Position numbers and translations under genes: made by a program. The notes beneath the pieces are model-generated. The model saw nothing but the letters and a program-made list of their open reading frames with translations. It was not told the DNA's origin and made no database searches. This document shows, one piece after another, positions 6,258-13,982 of a DNA stretch of 22,646 nt (position 1 is the stretch's first letter; each line of letters begins with the position of its first letter). Origin of the DNA: a virus; the IMG/VR virus record IMGVR_UViG_3300007541_004782, positions 1-22,646 of that record, one strand, 5' to 3'.

Positions 6258-7117
6258 TACTTACTCCACTCTTGAATAATCCAACGATCAGGAACAATGT
6301 CCGAAGTATCTAGGTTAGACATTGCAGTACCAAACCACTTTTTAGGATCAGGTGCAATCACTTTACCTCGATCATTTTGCAACCATGCTCCCCACCAAGA
6401 GAATGATGAGTTTGCAATGATAGCACCAGAACAAAGACTCATCAGACACAGATCAACCTGTGGTAGAAGAGTATTCTGCATTTTTCCAGTACCATCAATA
6501 GTACGATATGTATATCTACCATTACTTTCATTAAACAAGAACCGATCCTGTTTAAAGAATTCCTGAGCCTTACACCAATCAATGTCATCAGTAAAAACAA
6601 AACAAGGGGTGTCTTCAGAGAACTCCTTTAACGCATCTTCAAAATAAGAGATCGGGAGGATGGGGTGGTATTCTTCTCTACCAATGTTGTCAGACTGACG
6701 AATGTGGAGAAAGATAGGATTCCTATCCAAGCTACTAATGTACTCCATACAAGGAGTGAGATAATCTTTTCTAAATGTGAAGTCCTCACGGATCTCCTGT
6801 GCAATGTGGCTGAAATATTTTTCAGTCTGGAAATATCCATCAAGACTCACATTGTCGGGACATTCATCAAAAAACTCTGGAATAAAACAATGGTCATTCT
6901 CTTGTATATATTGACCTTCAACAAAACCAATGTTCGATTTCTTAACATTTGTTAGTTCAAATGTTTCAAACAATCCATAATTATCTTTATGGTTGTAGTC
7001 ATCTGAAGGAATAACCCAGTCATATCCTCGTTTTGCAGCGATACCTCTAAGGGAGGCATATTGAAACATCTGGTTACCCAAACGTCCGTTACTTCCTAAT
7101 CGATTATAACCAATCAT
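6257..7117 (-). CDS. GT11 fucosyltransferase-like (paralogue C, altered catalytic motif)
   Basis: 286 residues with the same framework: GRLGNQMFQYASLRG at 11-25, GYFQTEKYF at 94-102, IIANSSFSWWGAWL near the end. The catalytic loop reads HIRQSD (138-143): the second Arg of HxRRxD is Gln, while His, first Arg and Asp remain. It also lacks about 15 residues between this loop and the next helix that paralogues A and B have (the GxKWxY stretch). It may act on another donor or acceptor, or be less active. The start codon overlaps the dehydrogenase stop by 4 nt (ATGA). It belongs to the glycan operon. Confidence 0.87.
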   Translation of the reverse strand: MIGYNRLGSNGRLGNQMFQYASLRGIAAKRGYDWVIPSDDYNHKDNYGLFETFELTNVKKSNIGFVEGQYIQENDHCFIPEFFDECPDNVSLDGYFQTEKYFSHIAQEIREDFTFRKDYLTPCMEYISSLDRNPIFLHIRQSDNIGREEYHPILPISYFEDALKEFSEDTPCFVFTDDIDWCKAQEFFKQDRFLFNESNGRYTYRTIDGTGKMQNTLLPQVDLCLMSLCSGAIIANSSFSWWGAWLQNDRGKVIAPDPKKWFGTAMSNLDTSDIVPDRWIIQEWSK

Positions 7118-8253
7118 AGTTCAATCCAAAAAGCTTCTTCATTTGGAATACCAAATACTACTCTATCACCAAACTGGGATTTTAGGCGATCTTCAATTTG
7201 ATTTAAAATTAAATCATACTCTGTCACATAAACTTTATATCCAGACTCTAATAAGTCACAACACAGTTTGAACTGTTGACTTTCTGTAAGGATATCGGTT
7301 CCTTTTTTATAAGTAATATAATGGAAACAGAAAGGAAGATTATCTCTATTTTTACCAATAAAATAATTCTTCAAGAACTTTGCATGTTCATTATTAAAGT
7401 CATCGGTAGTTTTCCCTAAGTTATATTTCAAACCAAGTTTTTCTGCATACTTACCAAAAGCTCTATTGTCTCTAGGTAAACAAGGGCCACCAAAACCAAA
7501 TCCATACTTCAAGTATTTACTTCCAATTCTACTATCACTTGCAATAGATGAAAGCACTTGTTCAATTTCATTTTCTAATCCAGAAAGAACAAGAACTTCA
7601 CCAATCATATTTGCAAAACTGATCTTAGTAGTCATGTAACAGTTAATTGCAATCTTAACTATTTCTGCAGCCGTGGAAGACATGACAGAAATAACTGGCT
7701 TAGTAACTTGAATCTTTTTATAAATTTCAGAAAGAGTTTCTAATACTTCTTCATTATCTCCACCAAGAAGAACCATATCTGCATGAGTTAGATCCTTAAT
7801 GATTGATCCCTGTGCGATGAACTCTGGATTATAAATGACACTTACACCATAAGATCTAAGTTGTTCTTGGAACCTTGCACAGTCTCCAGGATTAGTTGTA
7901 CATCCAACAACTAAAGTCTTTCCAGAGACATCCTGAAACTCTTGAAAGTCTCTAACAACATCCCATACGGAACCTACATCATATAAACCATCTTCCAAAG
8001 ATGGAGTTGCAACGAGAGTAAAGATAATATCACACTCTGCGATTACTCTTTTATTATCAGTTGTCGCTTCAAGATACTTAGTTTGTTTTAAGTGTTCTTG
8101 TACAAAAGGTTCTGAACTAGAAATAATTTTTTTGTTGAGGTTCTCTACATAGTCCTCACGAATGTCAGAGACTAGAACATCATATCCTGCGTTCTCCATA
8201 AGGAGTGCAAGACAGATGCCTAGTCTTCCTGCGCCGATTAATCCAATTTTCAT
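7114..8253 (-). CDS. Nucleotide-sugar 6-dehydrogenase (UDP-glucose/GDP-mannose dehydrogenase family)
   Basis: 379 residues; classic members have 390-440, so it is compact. The Rossmann start is MKIGLIGAGRLG (usual GxGYVG has become GAGRLG). YNPEFIAQGS at 141-150 carries the Glu of the NPEF motif, AEIVKIAINCYMTTK at 196-210 has the conserved Lys, and GFGFGGPCLPRD at 251-262 holds catalytic Cys258. A C-terminal domain with YKKGTDILTES follows. These enzymes oxidise the C6 alcohol of a nucleotide sugar to a uronate with 2 NAD+. The exact substrate (UDP-Glc, GDP-Man or an amino sugar) cannot be told. The start overlaps the NAD synthetase stop by 4 nt, an apt pairing with an NAD-consuming enzyme. 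Confidence 0.88.
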   Translation of the reverse strand: MKIGLIGAGRLGICLALLMENAGYDVLVSDIREDYVENLNKKIISSSEPFVQEHLKQTKYLEATTDNKRVIAECDIIFTLVATPSLEDGLYDVGSVWDVVRDFQEFQDVSGKTLVVGCTTNPGDCARFQEQLRSYGVSVIYNPEFIAQGSIIKDLTHADMVLLGGDNEEVLETLSEIYKKIQVTKPVISVMSSTAAEIVKIAINCYMTTKISFANMIGEVLVLSGLENEIEQVLSSIASDSRIGSKYLKYGFGFGGPCLPRDNRAFGKYAEKLGLKYNLGKTTDDFNNEHAKFLKNYFIGKNRDNLPFCFHYITYKKGTDILTESQQFKLCCDLLESGYKVYVTEYDLILNQIEDRLKSQFGDRVVFGIPNEEAFWIEL

Positions 8254-9041
8254 AGCTTGAATGTGGGAATTTCTACCATCTTATGTTTGTTTTGTATGTG
8301 AAACTTCTGATACACATTGATTGCATTAGTCTGTTCTTCATTAAGGAACAGGGGATCTTCAGTTAGACCCCTTTCCATAACCCACTCTAAGAGTGCATAA
8401 GAAGTTCCAATCTGATCTTCATCAGTACGACCATCATCCCAAAGACCATCAGTGGGTGGGGCAGAGACAATTCTTTCATCTACTCCCAAATGTTCACCCA
8501 ACATCCATACCTCAGTCTTATAAAGATCTGCAATAGGAGCAATATCAATACCACCATCACCATACTTAGTGTAGAATCCTACACCATAATCTTCAACTTT
8601 ATTACCAGTGCCAACTACAATACCATTTACAGAAGTTGCAACCTGATATAAAGTTATCATACGAAGTCTTGAGCGGCTATTAGCTTGTGCTAACTTATTA
8701 GTTGCAAAGTTTTCACCAAGATCACTAGAAATAGTCTGAAGGAACTTATCATAGACCAAACTCATATCGGTCTTAATAAATTTTACATTACTAAATTTAG
8801 ACTCCAACCACTTACCATGAACATCAGAAAGAGACTCCTGATTCTCTAGTTGATTGATAGGCATTCCTACCACATAAGTAGGCATACCAGTCAAAGCACA
8901 AAGAGTAGAAACTACAGAGGAATCAATTCCTCCGGAGATTCCTACTACAAGACTCTTGATTTTAGGATTAATAATGCAATACTCAGAAATCCATCCTACA
9001 ATCCGATCTTCCAAGTCATCATAGTCATGAATACGATTCAT
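8250..9041 (-). CDS. nadE: NH3-dependent NAD+ synthetase
   Basis: 263 residues, the size of ammonia-dependent NadE without a glutaminase domain. The PP-loop VGISGGIDSSVV is at 33-44 (SGGIDSS binds ATP pyrophosphate). GTGNKVEDYGVGFYTKYGDG and the following IDIAPIADLYKTEVW are specific to NadE and distinguish it from sugar amidotransferases of the same fold. APPTDGLWDDGRTDEDQIG is the usual C-terminal substrate loop. It adenylates nicotinic acid adenine dinucleotide and amidates it to NAD+ in the cytoplasm. ATGA overlaps link it to the methyltransferase before and the dehydrogenase after. Three NAD(P)-dependent sugar enzymes in the same operon suggest a cofactor supply role. Confidence 0.93.
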   Translation of the reverse strand: MNRIHDYDDLEDRIVGWISEYCIINPKIKSLVVGISGGIDSSVVSTLCALTGMPTYVVGMPINQLENQESLSDVHGKWLESKFSNVKFIKTDMSLVYDKFLQTISSDLGENFATNKLAQANSRSRLRMITLYQVATSVNGIVVGTGNKVEDYGVGFYTKYGDGGIDIAPIADLYKTEVWMLGEHLGVDERIVSAPPTDGLWDDGRTDEDQIGTSYALLEWVMERGLTEDPLFLNEEQTNAINVYQKFHIQNKHKMVEIPTFKL

Positions 9042-9817
9042 AAGTCTTTCTCCTTAGCCAAAATTACAGTGTTTTCGTAGTCTTTATTTGTAGTGAATTC
9101 AAAACGTTCACTCATTTTTTCGGCAAAATTATTATAGTAGAAATCATTAAAGTTGACAAGATTGTAGATAATGTAAGCAAACTTAGAATTTGCAACCAAC
9201 TTATCATAGTAATTCACCTGGGTATCGTAATCACACTCAGAAAGTGCATAGTTACTAATAAACAGATCAACTTCCTTAACTTCCTCTACGTCATCACAAC
9301 TTACGAACTTACACTTTGTATAAAGTTCTGGGAAGTTCTTAAGATACTTTTCTTGAACTGCAACAGCCTCTGGAAGATCAACTAAAATATATTCATCAAA
9401 CTCGCAAACTACACTCAAGGTCTTGCACAGTCCGCCATACCCGCCACCAACTTCTACTATACGACTGATGGGTGCATCTCCTAAGAGAGTCGCCATCTCA
9501 AATACATTCTTGATGTATCGGATTGTAGTGGGAGAGATTTTACCCGTTTCTGGATAAGAGAACTTATCGGGAGTTCCAATAGTATCATTCTCTTTAAATC
9601 CTTCTAGATTTTCTAGAAGTGCATCTCCAGCCATTTCCATGGCGAGTTGGAGATACTCTGCACCCTGTCTAGGGGTGACGTGTTCTAGAATGTTTTTATA
9701 TCCTTGTAGAGATTTAAACTTTGCAAAGATCTCATCATCTGCAACTGCACTACGACAGGTCTCCAGATAATCAACTGCGATTTGTTCTTCGGCTTCCCAG
9801 CCCTTATAAGTACTCAT
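9038..9817 (-). CDS. Putative sugar O-methyltransferase (class I SAM-dependent)
   Basis: 259 residues. After an alpha-helical region of about 115 residues comes RIVEVGGGYGGLCKTL (119-134), the glycine-rich SAM motif I, then EYILVDLPEAVAVQEKYL with an acidic residue ending strand 2 and LFISNYALSECD as motif IV. The GGGYGG form with a long N-terminal helical part matches the putative sugar O-methyltransferase family found in surface-polysaccharide clusters. It probably methylates a hydroxyl of a glycan or a nucleotide sugar. The start overlaps the GT10 stop by 4 nt. Confidence 0.8.
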   Translation of the reverse strand: MSTYKGWEAEEQIAVDYLETCRSAVADDEIFAKFKSLQGYKNILEHVTPRQGAEYLQLAMEMAGDALLENLEGFKENDTIGTPDKFSYPETGKISPTTIRYIKNVFEMATLLGDAPISRIVEVGGGYGGLCKTLSVVCEFDEYILVDLPEAVAVQEKYLKNFPELYTKCKFVSCDDVEEVKEVDLFISNYALSECDYDTQVNYYDKLVANSKFAYIIYNLVNFNDFYYNNFAEKMSERFEFTTNKDYENTVILAKEKDL

Positions 9818-10614
9818 TTCCAGTAAGTTTCGTAGAGGTAATCTTCTGCAACTTGCAGATTGTTTGCACGTTCAAAGTTATCCTTGATCGCATCCATTTT
9901 AGAATAATAAAGTTCTTCTGTCAAAGTAGAAACATCAAAGTTATCATCTAGGAATATAATTCCATCTTCGTTGAAATACTCTGTGACTCCTCTGCATCCA
10001 TAGAATACCGGAATCGTTCCTGTGGCGAAACAGTCTGTAAGTTTCTCCGTAAAGTATGTATCATAGACGGCATTCTCTACAGCCACAGAGAACATATAGT
10101 CTTTCATACCCTCTTCTTTACGGGGAAGATCACGGAATCCACGACCATAAAGATCAACCTGATCCCTAAACTTATTCACAAACTCAAGTCTCTTACGATG
10201 ACCAGGAACCATGGCCTTATTTGAAGAGATCATAGAGACTAATTTAGTTTTCTCATAAATTTTTCTTTCTTCAATCCAAGGAGCTGCATTACTCAATGCG
10301 TACTGGAACTTCGGATACTTTTTACAAAGTTCCTCATCACAACTAAAAATACCATCCACTCGGGAAGCAACAAAGTCATAATTAGAAAGAATCCATTCAT
10401 AAATCCCCTGAATGATTTGTTTAGATTCAAGTAACCAGATATACTTAGGAGTAGAAGAAGTATCCCGAAGTACGTCCAATGAACGTTGATTTACATACAG
10501 ACTCACCGCACCAGAACCATCATACACCCACTCAGTAAACTTAGAAGTATTCTTGTCGGATGTGGATGGTTTAAGTGAATCGTTGCAGTGTAAATTAATT
10601 TTGAACTTCGTCAT
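9814..10614 (-). CDS. GT10 alpha-1,3/1,4-fucosyltransferase
   Basis: 266 residues from the ATG at 10614. A TTG at 10635 would add seven residues, but would overlap the upstream gene by 41 nt; the ATG gives 20 nt. The family hallmark is the C-terminal donor-binding block at about 175-206: FSVAVENAVYDTYFTEKL, then FATGTIPVFYG, which contains the FxxxxENxxxxxYxTEK consensus of GT10. YGRGFRD about 15 residues earlier is the usual strand leading to it. GT10 enzymes transfer L-fucose from GDP-fucose to O3 or O4 of GlcNAc/Glc (Lewis-type structures). Together with three GT11 genes it makes four fucosyltransferase-like enzymes in one operon. Confidence 0.92.
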   Translation of the reverse strand: MTKFKINLHCNDSLKPSTSDKNTSKFTEWVYDGSGAVSLYVNQRSLDVLRDTSSTPKYIWLLESKQIIQGIYEWILSNYDFVASRVDGIFSCDEELCKKYPKFQYALSNAAPWIEERKIYEKTKLVSMISSNKAMVPGHRKRLEFVNKFRDQVDLYGRGFRDLPRKEEGMKDYMFSVAVENAVYDTYFTEKLTDCFATGTIPVFYGCRGVTEYFNEDGIIFLDDNFDVSTLTEELYYSKMDAIKDNFERANNLQVAEDYLYETYWK

Positions 10615-10810
10615 TTTTCTTTTTATTAAATCCAAATGGAATCAAAGTATTTTCAAGTTTAAGTTTCATTGCAACAGTACCAACAGCTTCCATAACTTTA
10701 AGAATGTCTTCTGGTTTAGCATCTTCACCGAGTTCTTTTGCAATATACCAGTACTTAGGCCAAAACTCTTCACCTGCCTTTTGATAATCTTCAAGTGTTA
10801 ATAGTTTCAT
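10595..10810 (-). CDS. Small protein in glycan operon, unknown
   Basis: 71 residues, soluble, mostly helical by appearance (LTLEDYQKAGEEFWPKYWYI, then EDILKVMEAVGTVAMKLKLE), ending in a lysine-rich tail. The start overlaps the preceding SDR gene by 4 nt (ATGA), and the end overlaps the GT10 start by 20 nt, so it is embedded in the operon. I recognise no family. It could be an accessory or regulatory protein for its neighbours, but there is no direct evidence. Confidence 0.7.
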   Translation of the reverse strand: MKLLTLEDYQKAGEEFWPKYWYIAKELGEDAKPEDILKVMEAVGTVAMKLKLENTLIPFGFNKKKNDEVQN

Positions 10811-11664
10811 TCGTAACCATACTCCTTTTTCATTTCATTGAAGACTGCAGCAATTCCCTTATCTATACCAGTCTTAGGCATCCACCATCCAGTAATATAA
10901 GTATCTGCTTCGTTTCTTTTATCCATCTGAACACTATCTTTTGCAAGACCCGGTTTAATCCTAACGTCATATTTTTCGATAAGATTGAACTGACCTTGAA
11001 TAGTTTCTGCAACTTCTTTAATTGAAGTAGATCTAAAGGAAGTAATATGAAGGGGATCTTCCGGTTTGAAGTCGGTATAGTTCTCCATAATAGTCTCAAG
11101 AGCTTCACAACAGTCCTCAGCATACAAGAATTGACGTTCCTCTGTACCATCAGTAAGCATCTCAAACTCACCTTCCTCAAATCCTCTACGAATAAAGTCA
11201 GTGATTACGTGAGACTTTTCATGATCTTTCTCAATACCATATACATTCCAGAACTTAACCGTAAGTCCTTTCAGTGCAGTAGTGTAAAGTTCACCAACCC
11301 TCTTCATCACACCATATGGAGAGTAACTCATGTTACTCATCTGGGAAGATGCAAATACAAATCTCTTATTATACTTTTCAAGAAGACCAAAAACATTGGC
11401 CATCAATCTGGCATTATTATTAATGAACTCAAATGTGTTCTGGTATTTTTTGAGATAACGGGAACCACCCACATCAAATGCAAGGAAGAAAACAAAGTCT
11501 GCAGTCTCAATTGCATTCTCAAGATATTGATTTGGGATTACAGTCATATCATGATTAGGCGTTTCAACCTTATCAAAGTCAATAACTACATGACCCTTCT
11601 TACGAAGATACTCTGAAAGATAGGCACCGATTTGCCCACTTGAACCTAGATTTAGAATTTTCAT
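10807..11664 (-). CDS. NAD-dependent sugar-nucleotide epimerase/dehydratase (extended SDR)
   Basis: 285 residues. N-terminal MKILNLGSSGQIGAYLSEYL has the GxxGxxG dinucleotide motif. FVFASSQMSNMSYSPYGVMK at 102-121 supplies the active-site Ser and the Tyr117-x-x-x-Lys121 dyad. WNVYG at about 139-143 and RQFLYAEDCCEAL are typical of extended SDRs that act on nucleotide sugars. The reaction (4-epimerisation, 4,6-dehydration or reduction) cannot be told. A GDP-4-keto-6-deoxymannose epimerase/reductase role would complete a fucose route but lacks specific support here. It overlaps the preceding methyltransferase stop by one base (TGATG). Confidence 0.85.
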   Translation of the reverse strand: MKILNLGSSGQIGAYLSEYLRKKGHVVIDFDKVETPNHDMTVIPNQYLENAIETADFVFFLAFDVGGSRYLKKYQNTFEFINNNARLMANVFGLLEKYNKRFVFASSQMSNMSYSPYGVMKRVGELYTTALKGLTVKFWNVYGIEKDHEKSHVITDFIRRGFEEGEFEMLTDGTEERQFLYAEDCCEALETIMENYTDFKPEDPLHITSFRSTSIKEVAETIQGQFNLIEKYDVRIKPGLAKDSVQMDKRNEADTYITGWWMPKTGIDKGIAAVFNEMKKEYGYE

Positions 11665-12233
11665 CAGACAATAGTAATTTGGTGTACATTTCCGAAGTTA
11701 ACAATACCAGTACCACTCATATGGGCAATTTCAGTTACATCAAACTTCTCTTCGGGAATCTCATCCCACATAAGTTGAATGTCGGGCCAATCAGGACCAA
11801 TATCGTCATGAATTAGAATTCCTTTCCAACCTTTTTCACGAAGCCAATCCATCATAACACGTTCTTGATCTCCATCATGAGGATCGACATCAATCATAAC
11901 GATAGGAATATTATCCCAATCAAGATCTTCATCTTCCATGAAGTTCATAATCTTCCATGTGATGTTATCTTTTTGAATTGAACTTGCACCCTGTTCAACA
12001 AGATCATAACTAATCACCTGATTATTGGGATTATAAGATAAAGCTAGGGCAGACCCGCCGGTGCGAGTACCTACATCCAAAATTGTCACCTTGTTGAAAA
12101 AGGTAGAAAGATAAGCATAAAGTTTATACTCACTTTGACCTGCAGGAAGCCAATCGTTCTGATTAAGAGACATATCCCTCAAATGACTTACATCAAGTTC
12201 TTTTACATGTTCTTTATTAATTTCGATTTTCAT
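11664..12233 (-). CDS. Class I SAM-dependent methyltransferase (Methyltransf_24/TylF-like)
   Basis: 189 residues from the ATG at 12233. A start at 12317 is open but would overlap the GME-like gene by 101 nt, so I prefer the ATG with AGAAAG before it, which overlaps only 17 nt. VTILDVGTRTGGSALAL (about 49-65) is SAM motif I. IVMIDVDPHDGDQERVMMDW and GILIHDDIGPDWP are the Asp-rich IDxDxxH and HDD segments seen in metal-dependent sugar O-methyltransferases of the TylF/macrocin group and related CmcI-like proteins. It probably methylates a sugar hydroxyl. It is second in the operon and the second methyltransferase in it. Confidence 0.8.
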   Translation of the reverse strand: MKIEINKEHVKELDVSHLRDMSLNQNDWLPAGQSEYKLYAYLSTFFNKVTILDVGTRTGGSALALSYNPNNQVISYDLVEQGASSIQKDNITWKIMNFMEDEDLDWDNIPIVMIDVDPHDGDQERVMMDWLREKGWKGILIHDDIGPDWPDIQLMWDEIPEEKFDVTEIAHMSGTGIVNFGNVHQITIV

Positions 12234-13281
12234 TATTCTTTCTAGTAATTTGTTCAGAAATCCAATTATATGTTTTACGAATACCTTCTTCAAGTGTTTG
12301 CTGATAATCCCATCCAAGTTCTCTACGAATTACATCGTTGTTGGAATTACGTCCACGAACACCGAGAGGTCCATCAATGTGAATCTTTTGAACCTGTTTA
12401 TTTGCAACACGAGCAGCAGTTTCTACAAGTTGATTAATGGTAACCATTTCTTCTGAACCAATGTTTACTGGTCCAATAAACTCAGAATCCATTAGTCGTC
12501 TAGACGCTTCAATGCATTCATCAATGTACAGGAAGGAACGAGTTTGTAAGCCATCTCCCCACACCTCAATGGATCCGCCTTCCTCTGGAAGGTAAGCGAC
12601 TTTACGGCAGATTGCAGCTGGCGCCTTCTCTCTTCCACCGTCCCAAGTTCCTTCGGGTCCGAAGATATTGTGATAACGTGTAACGCGGACAGGAATGCCA
12701 TAATTCCTATGATAAGCGAAATAGAGACGTTCAGAGAAGAGTTTCTCCCATCCATATTCAGAATCTGGGTTGGCGGGATAGGCTGATTCTTCACGGCAAT
12801 CAGGGTTATCTGGATCTAGTTGATTATGTTCTGGATACATGCAAGCAGATCCAGAATAGAAAATCTTAGTAGTATTTTTACCAACTCTCTCATTCATCTG
12901 ACGTTGCATTTCAAGAACGTTCAGATTGATAGACACAGAGTTGTGCATGATGTCTGCATCATTTTCACCGGTGAAAACAAAGCCAGCGCCACCCATATCA
13001 GCAGCAAATTGATAGATTTCATCGAAAGGTTGAATGTAACGATAAGGAACATGATTGTAGAAATTACCACGATCACCTTTATATTCCAACACACGACGTA
13101 CAAAATCTACGTCACGAAGATCTCCACGAATAAATTCGTTGGCTTCATGTACAGAAAACTCAGGATATTTAAGGTCTACACCACGCACCCAATATCCTTC
13201 GGAACGCAATCTACGAACCATATGACTTCCAATAAAGCCACCAGCACCGAGAACAAGTGCCTTCTTAATATATTGACTCAT
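12217..13281 (-). CDS. GDP-mannose 3,5-epimerase-like enzyme (GDP-L-galactose synthesis)
   Basis: 354 residues, extended SDR. GAGGFIGSH at 12-20 binds NAD. AADMGGAGF at 93-101, FYSGSACMYPE at 141-151, EYGWEKL at 175-181 and RYHNIFGPEGTWDGGREK at 202-219 with APAAICRK after it are signatures of GME. Catalytic residues of Arabidopsis GME (Cys145, Tyr174, Lys178, Lys217, from memory) correspond to Cys147, Tyr176, Lys180 and Lys219, all with the same offset of two. The family converts GDP-D-mannose to GDP-L-galactose (and GDP-L-gulose) by double epimerisation. It is first in the glycan operon, behind a good promoter. The ATG at 13281 has no strong Shine-Dalgarno. A bacterial relative with altered product is possible. 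Confidence 0.88.
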   Translation of the reverse strand: MSQYIKKALVLGAGGFIGSHMVRRLRSEGYWVRGVDLKYPEFSVHEANEFIRGDLRDVDFVRRVLEYKGDRGNFYNHVPYRYIQPFDEIYQFAADMGGAGFVFTGENDADIMHNSVSINLNVLEMQRQMNERVGKNTTKIFYSGSACMYPEHNQLDPDNPDCREESAYPANPDSEYGWEKLFSERLYFAYHRNYGIPVRVTRYHNIFGPEGTWDGGREKAPAAICRKVAYLPEEGGSIEVWGDGLQTRSFLYIDECIEASRRLMDSEFIGPVNIGSEEMVTINQLVETAARVANKQVQKIHIDGPLGVRGRNSNNDVIRRELGWDYQQTLEEGIRKTYNWISEQITRKNNENRN

Positions 13282-13313
13282 TTTTGATCAAAAATAATAA
13301 TCTCATACTATAT

Positions 13314-13342
13314 ATTATACCAATTATAATGTGAAATTGCAA
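13314..13342 (-). promoter_or_regulatory. Sigma70-like promoter for the glycan operon
   Basis: Minus strand TTGCAA (13337-13342), 17 nt, TATAAT (13314-13319), with TGG before the -10 (extended -10). Transcription would begin about 25-30 nt before the GME-like ATG. The -35 box lies inside the first codons of the divergent plus-strand oxygenase gene. Confidence 0.68.
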
Positions 13343-13960
13343 GAGACCTTGAAAAATACAAACAAAGTATTTCATTTTGATGGAGAGTATTTCAGTAAGT
13401 CGTATCAAATTATATCTGAGTTAGATCGACTATCTCTCATAAAAGAATCCGAACAGTATCTGGAAACTCATAGGAAAATTGAAGAGTTACATCCACCAAT
13501 AATGGCTGAAAATTTTTTTGATGATAAAATTTTAGAGAAGGAATGTTGGAAAAATTTAACTGAAAAAGTAACTTTAGAGGCAAACAATTATAGTAAATTA
13601 CATCTGGGTATTGATATAAAGTTTGAATCTTGTTGGATAAACAAGGTAGGGAACTACACAGATGTTGACATAAAAAATACTTTATATTTTGATGAAGATG
13701 TTCAATCATATACAGATAATCACTACCATTCTCATCATGAGAATCAATTAATTGGTTGCATTTTTTATTTACAAAACCCTAGTGAAAAATATGGAACTCT
13801 AATAAGGACTGAGAAAGGATCTCTTGTCCTCGATGGAACAGAAAATTCATTAACTATTTTTGATCCAAGATTGTATCACACTGCACTTGTACCTAATTCA
13901 GAAGTAACTTCAAAATATCCAAGATATGTGATCTTAATGTCTTTTGTATCTTCATACTAA
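13331..13960 (+). CDS. 2OG-Fe(II) oxygenase-like protein
   Basis: The only convincing plus-strand gene. 209 residues from a GTG at 13331; no in-frame ATG occurs before residue 58, and no Shine-Dalgarno precedes the GTG, so the start is uncertain. YTDNHYHSHHENQLIGCIFYLQ (127-148, split here as YTDNHYHSHHENQLIGCIFY then LQ) has the His cluster and strand of the phage/bacterial 2OG-Fe(II) dioxygenase family. SLTIFDPRLYHTALVPN at 173-189 gives the distal His183, and Arg198 fits the 2-oxoglutarate ligand. Such enzymes hydroxylate proteins or small molecules using oxygen and 2-oxoglutarate; the substrate is unknown. Its base composition is more AT-rich than the glycan operon. It is convergent with the small-gene operon on its right and divergent from the glycan operon. 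Confidence 0.78.
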   Translation: MKLQETLKNTNKVFHFDGEYFSKSYQIISELDRLSLIKESEQYLETHRKIEELHPPIMAENFFDDKILEKECWKNLTEKVTLEANNYSKLHLGIDIKFESCWINKVGNYTDVDIKNTLYFDEDVQSYTDNHYHSHHENQLIGCIFYLQNPSEKYGTLIRTEKGSLVLDGTENSLTIFDPRLYHTALVPNSEVTSKYPRYVILMSFVSSY

Positions 13961-13982
13961 AAAAGGTGGGATCTCTCCCACC
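13958..13982 (-). terminator. Intrinsic terminator of the 14.85-14.1 kb operon
   Basis: GGTGGGA-GAGA-TCCCACC followed by TTTTTT on the minus strand, placed just past the plus-strand oxygenase stop. On the plus strand the hairpin is followed only by TTCAAAG, so it mainly serves the minus strand. Confidence 0.85.

Noticed and set aside
8250-9041. WbpG-like sugar amidotransferase instead of NadE
   Set aside because: The same PP-loop fold, but the GTGNKVED and TKYGDG motifs are specific to NAD synthetase.
11047-11616. Long plus-strand ORF of 189 residues
   Set aside because: Lies wholly antisense to the SDR gene, whose motifs are intact; composition is that of a reverse-frame shadow.
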